A stretch of DNA of 7,292 nt, taken from the NCBI GenBank assembly GCA_016742125.1, contig JACVCM010000118.1, forward strand, positions 1 through 7,292, in the 5' to 3' direction. Origin of the DNA: Sphingomonadaceae bacterium. GTDB taxonomy: Bacteria > Pseudomonadota > Alphaproteobacteria > Sphingomonadales > Sphingomonadaceae. Positions 6,587-7,292 of the stretch are shown piece after piece. The first letter of the stretch is position 1; every line of letters starts with the position of its first letter. The position numbers and the translations under genes were made by a program. The notes below the pieces were generated by a model, which did no database searches, had not been told where the DNA came from, and saw only the letters and a program-made list of their open reading frames with translations.

Positions 6587-7249
6587 TCACGCGTAAGTCA
6601 GGCCAAGGGGAGATATGCCCTGGCGACGACGGGCGCGCATCGAGCCGCCGATAAAGCCGAAGCCGGCCATCATCAACATCCAGGTCTGCGGTTCGGGAAC
6701 TGCCGATGTCACGGTGGCGCGAATGATCATATCGTCATAATCCTTGTCGGGATCTCGCAGCTCATCGTCATATCCAAAATAAAAAGTCGATACCGCCGAG
6801 CCGCTTGTTTGAGAATTGCTCAGAAAAATCCCGAAACCATTCTGACCCACGGTCGCGGACTTGCCTCCGATGGCCGAGAAATTGAGTTTTCCTGCGAGGC
6901 TTCCGGCACCGAAACTCGCGCTTCCGAGCGGGATCGGTGCGCCGAAATTGTTCTGAAAGCTCCCGCTTTCCGTCGTTCCCAGCACCGGCGCCGATACCGT
7001 CGAGAAAGTGTCATTCAGACTGCTTTCCGACCCCATCAAATAGAAGGTGATGATCGAATTGGCATCGAGAATGATCGACGCCCCAGTCGTATCATATTTG
7101 GTCAGGCCCAGCGCGGCGAGCTGCGACTTGAAGTTATTGTTGTCGGAGATCGACGTCTTGTTGTCGAAAGAGACAATCGCTGCCGCTTGCGCCGAAGCCG
7201 GAGCGGCGACAGCCAAAAGTAGGGCAAGCGACTTAAACGATTTCTTCAT
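6587..7249 (-). CDS. PEPxxWA-CTERM sorting domain-containing protein with a DUF4114-like Asp-rich motif
   Basis: This is a 220-residue exported protein. The signal peptide covers about 1-23 (MKKSFKSLALLLAVAAPASA, QAA). The sorting signal consists of VPEPQTW (184-190), a short hydrophobic helix (about 190-203) and RARRR (205-209), followed by an 11-residue tail. As with the other PEP protein, Met replaces Ala after the Trp. The mature domain is rich in Ser, Gly, Asn and Thr. Near 158-175 it carries FGYDDELRDPDKDYDDMI, an Asp-dense segment like the conserved D-x-D-Y-(N/D)-D region of DUF4114 domains, which may bind calcium; that link is tentative. The start ATG at 7247-7249 has a GGGGG run eight bases upstream. 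Its promoter would lie near or beyond the window edge. It shares no clear similarity with the first PEP protein outside the targeting signals and is convergent with the operon. Confidence 0.92.
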   Translation of the reverse strand: MKKSFKSLALLLAVAAPASAQAAAIVSFDNKTSISDNNNFKSQLAALGLTKYDTTGASIILDANSIITFYLMGSESSLNDTFSTVSAPVLGTTESGSFQNNFGAPIPLGSASFGAGSLAGKLNFSAIGGKSATVGQNGFGIFLSNSQTSGSAVSTFYFGYDDELRDPDKDYDDMIIRATVTSAVPEPQTWMLMMAGFGFIGGSMRARRRQGISPLGLTYA

Positions 7250-7292
7250 GATTTATCCCCCGCCGATTGGTCACATTGAGCCCGGCCCGACT

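Noticed and set aside
6365..7222. 285-codon plus-strand open frame
   Set aside because: It is antisense to the well-supported PEP-CTERM gene and out of frame with the GtrA gene; the product is Arg-rich with no domain.

Overview
The window looks like chromosomal DNA of an alphaproteobacterium of the order Sphingomonadales. Two secreted proteins end in the sorting signal V-P-E-P-x-x-W, then a short hydrophobic stretch, then an Arg cluster. This is the PEPxxWA-CTERM variant typical of sphingomonads. GC content is moderately high and codon use in the intact genes fits that group. No rRNA, tRNA, CRISPR array or intact insertion sequence was seen.

Layout. (1) 2-436, plus strand: the C-terminal part of a DUF1996-like secreted protein that begins outside the window. 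(2) About 488-903, minus strand: a probable decayed gene whose coding signal moves through all three frames. (3) 980-1546, minus strand: a PEPxxWA-CTERM protein with a strong hairpin terminator after its stop and a sigma-54-type promoter candidate upstream. (4) About 1776-3415: gene-poor DNA. It holds one recognisable broken gene on the minus strand (2121-2785, a small DNA-binding-like protein with a nonsense codon and a frameshift), a doubtful ORF behind it, and only tiny ORFs. (5) 3503-6491, plus strand: a compact operon of three overlapping or abutting genes. They encode a large polytopic membrane protein (GT-C-like in layout), a DPM1/GtrB-type family 2 glycosyltransferase with two C-terminal membrane helices, and a GtrA-family four-helix membrane protein. 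(6) 6587-7249, minus strand: a second PEPxxWA-CTERM protein, convergent with the operon.

How the genes may work together. The operon resembles a three-component gtr system in reverse order (C-B-A). The family 2 enzyme would load a sugar onto undecaprenyl phosphate on the cytoplasmic side. The GtrA protein would help move the lipid-linked sugar across the membrane. The large membrane protein would transfer the sugar to a surface glycan or other acceptor on the periplasmic side. The first two roles follow from family knowledge. The third is inferred from topology and position. The flanking PEPxxWA proteins are expected to be exported and processed by an exosortase encoded elsewhere. That system is generally linked to exopolysaccharide production, so the whole locus has a cell-surface theme, but no direct functional link between operon and PEP proteins can be shown here.
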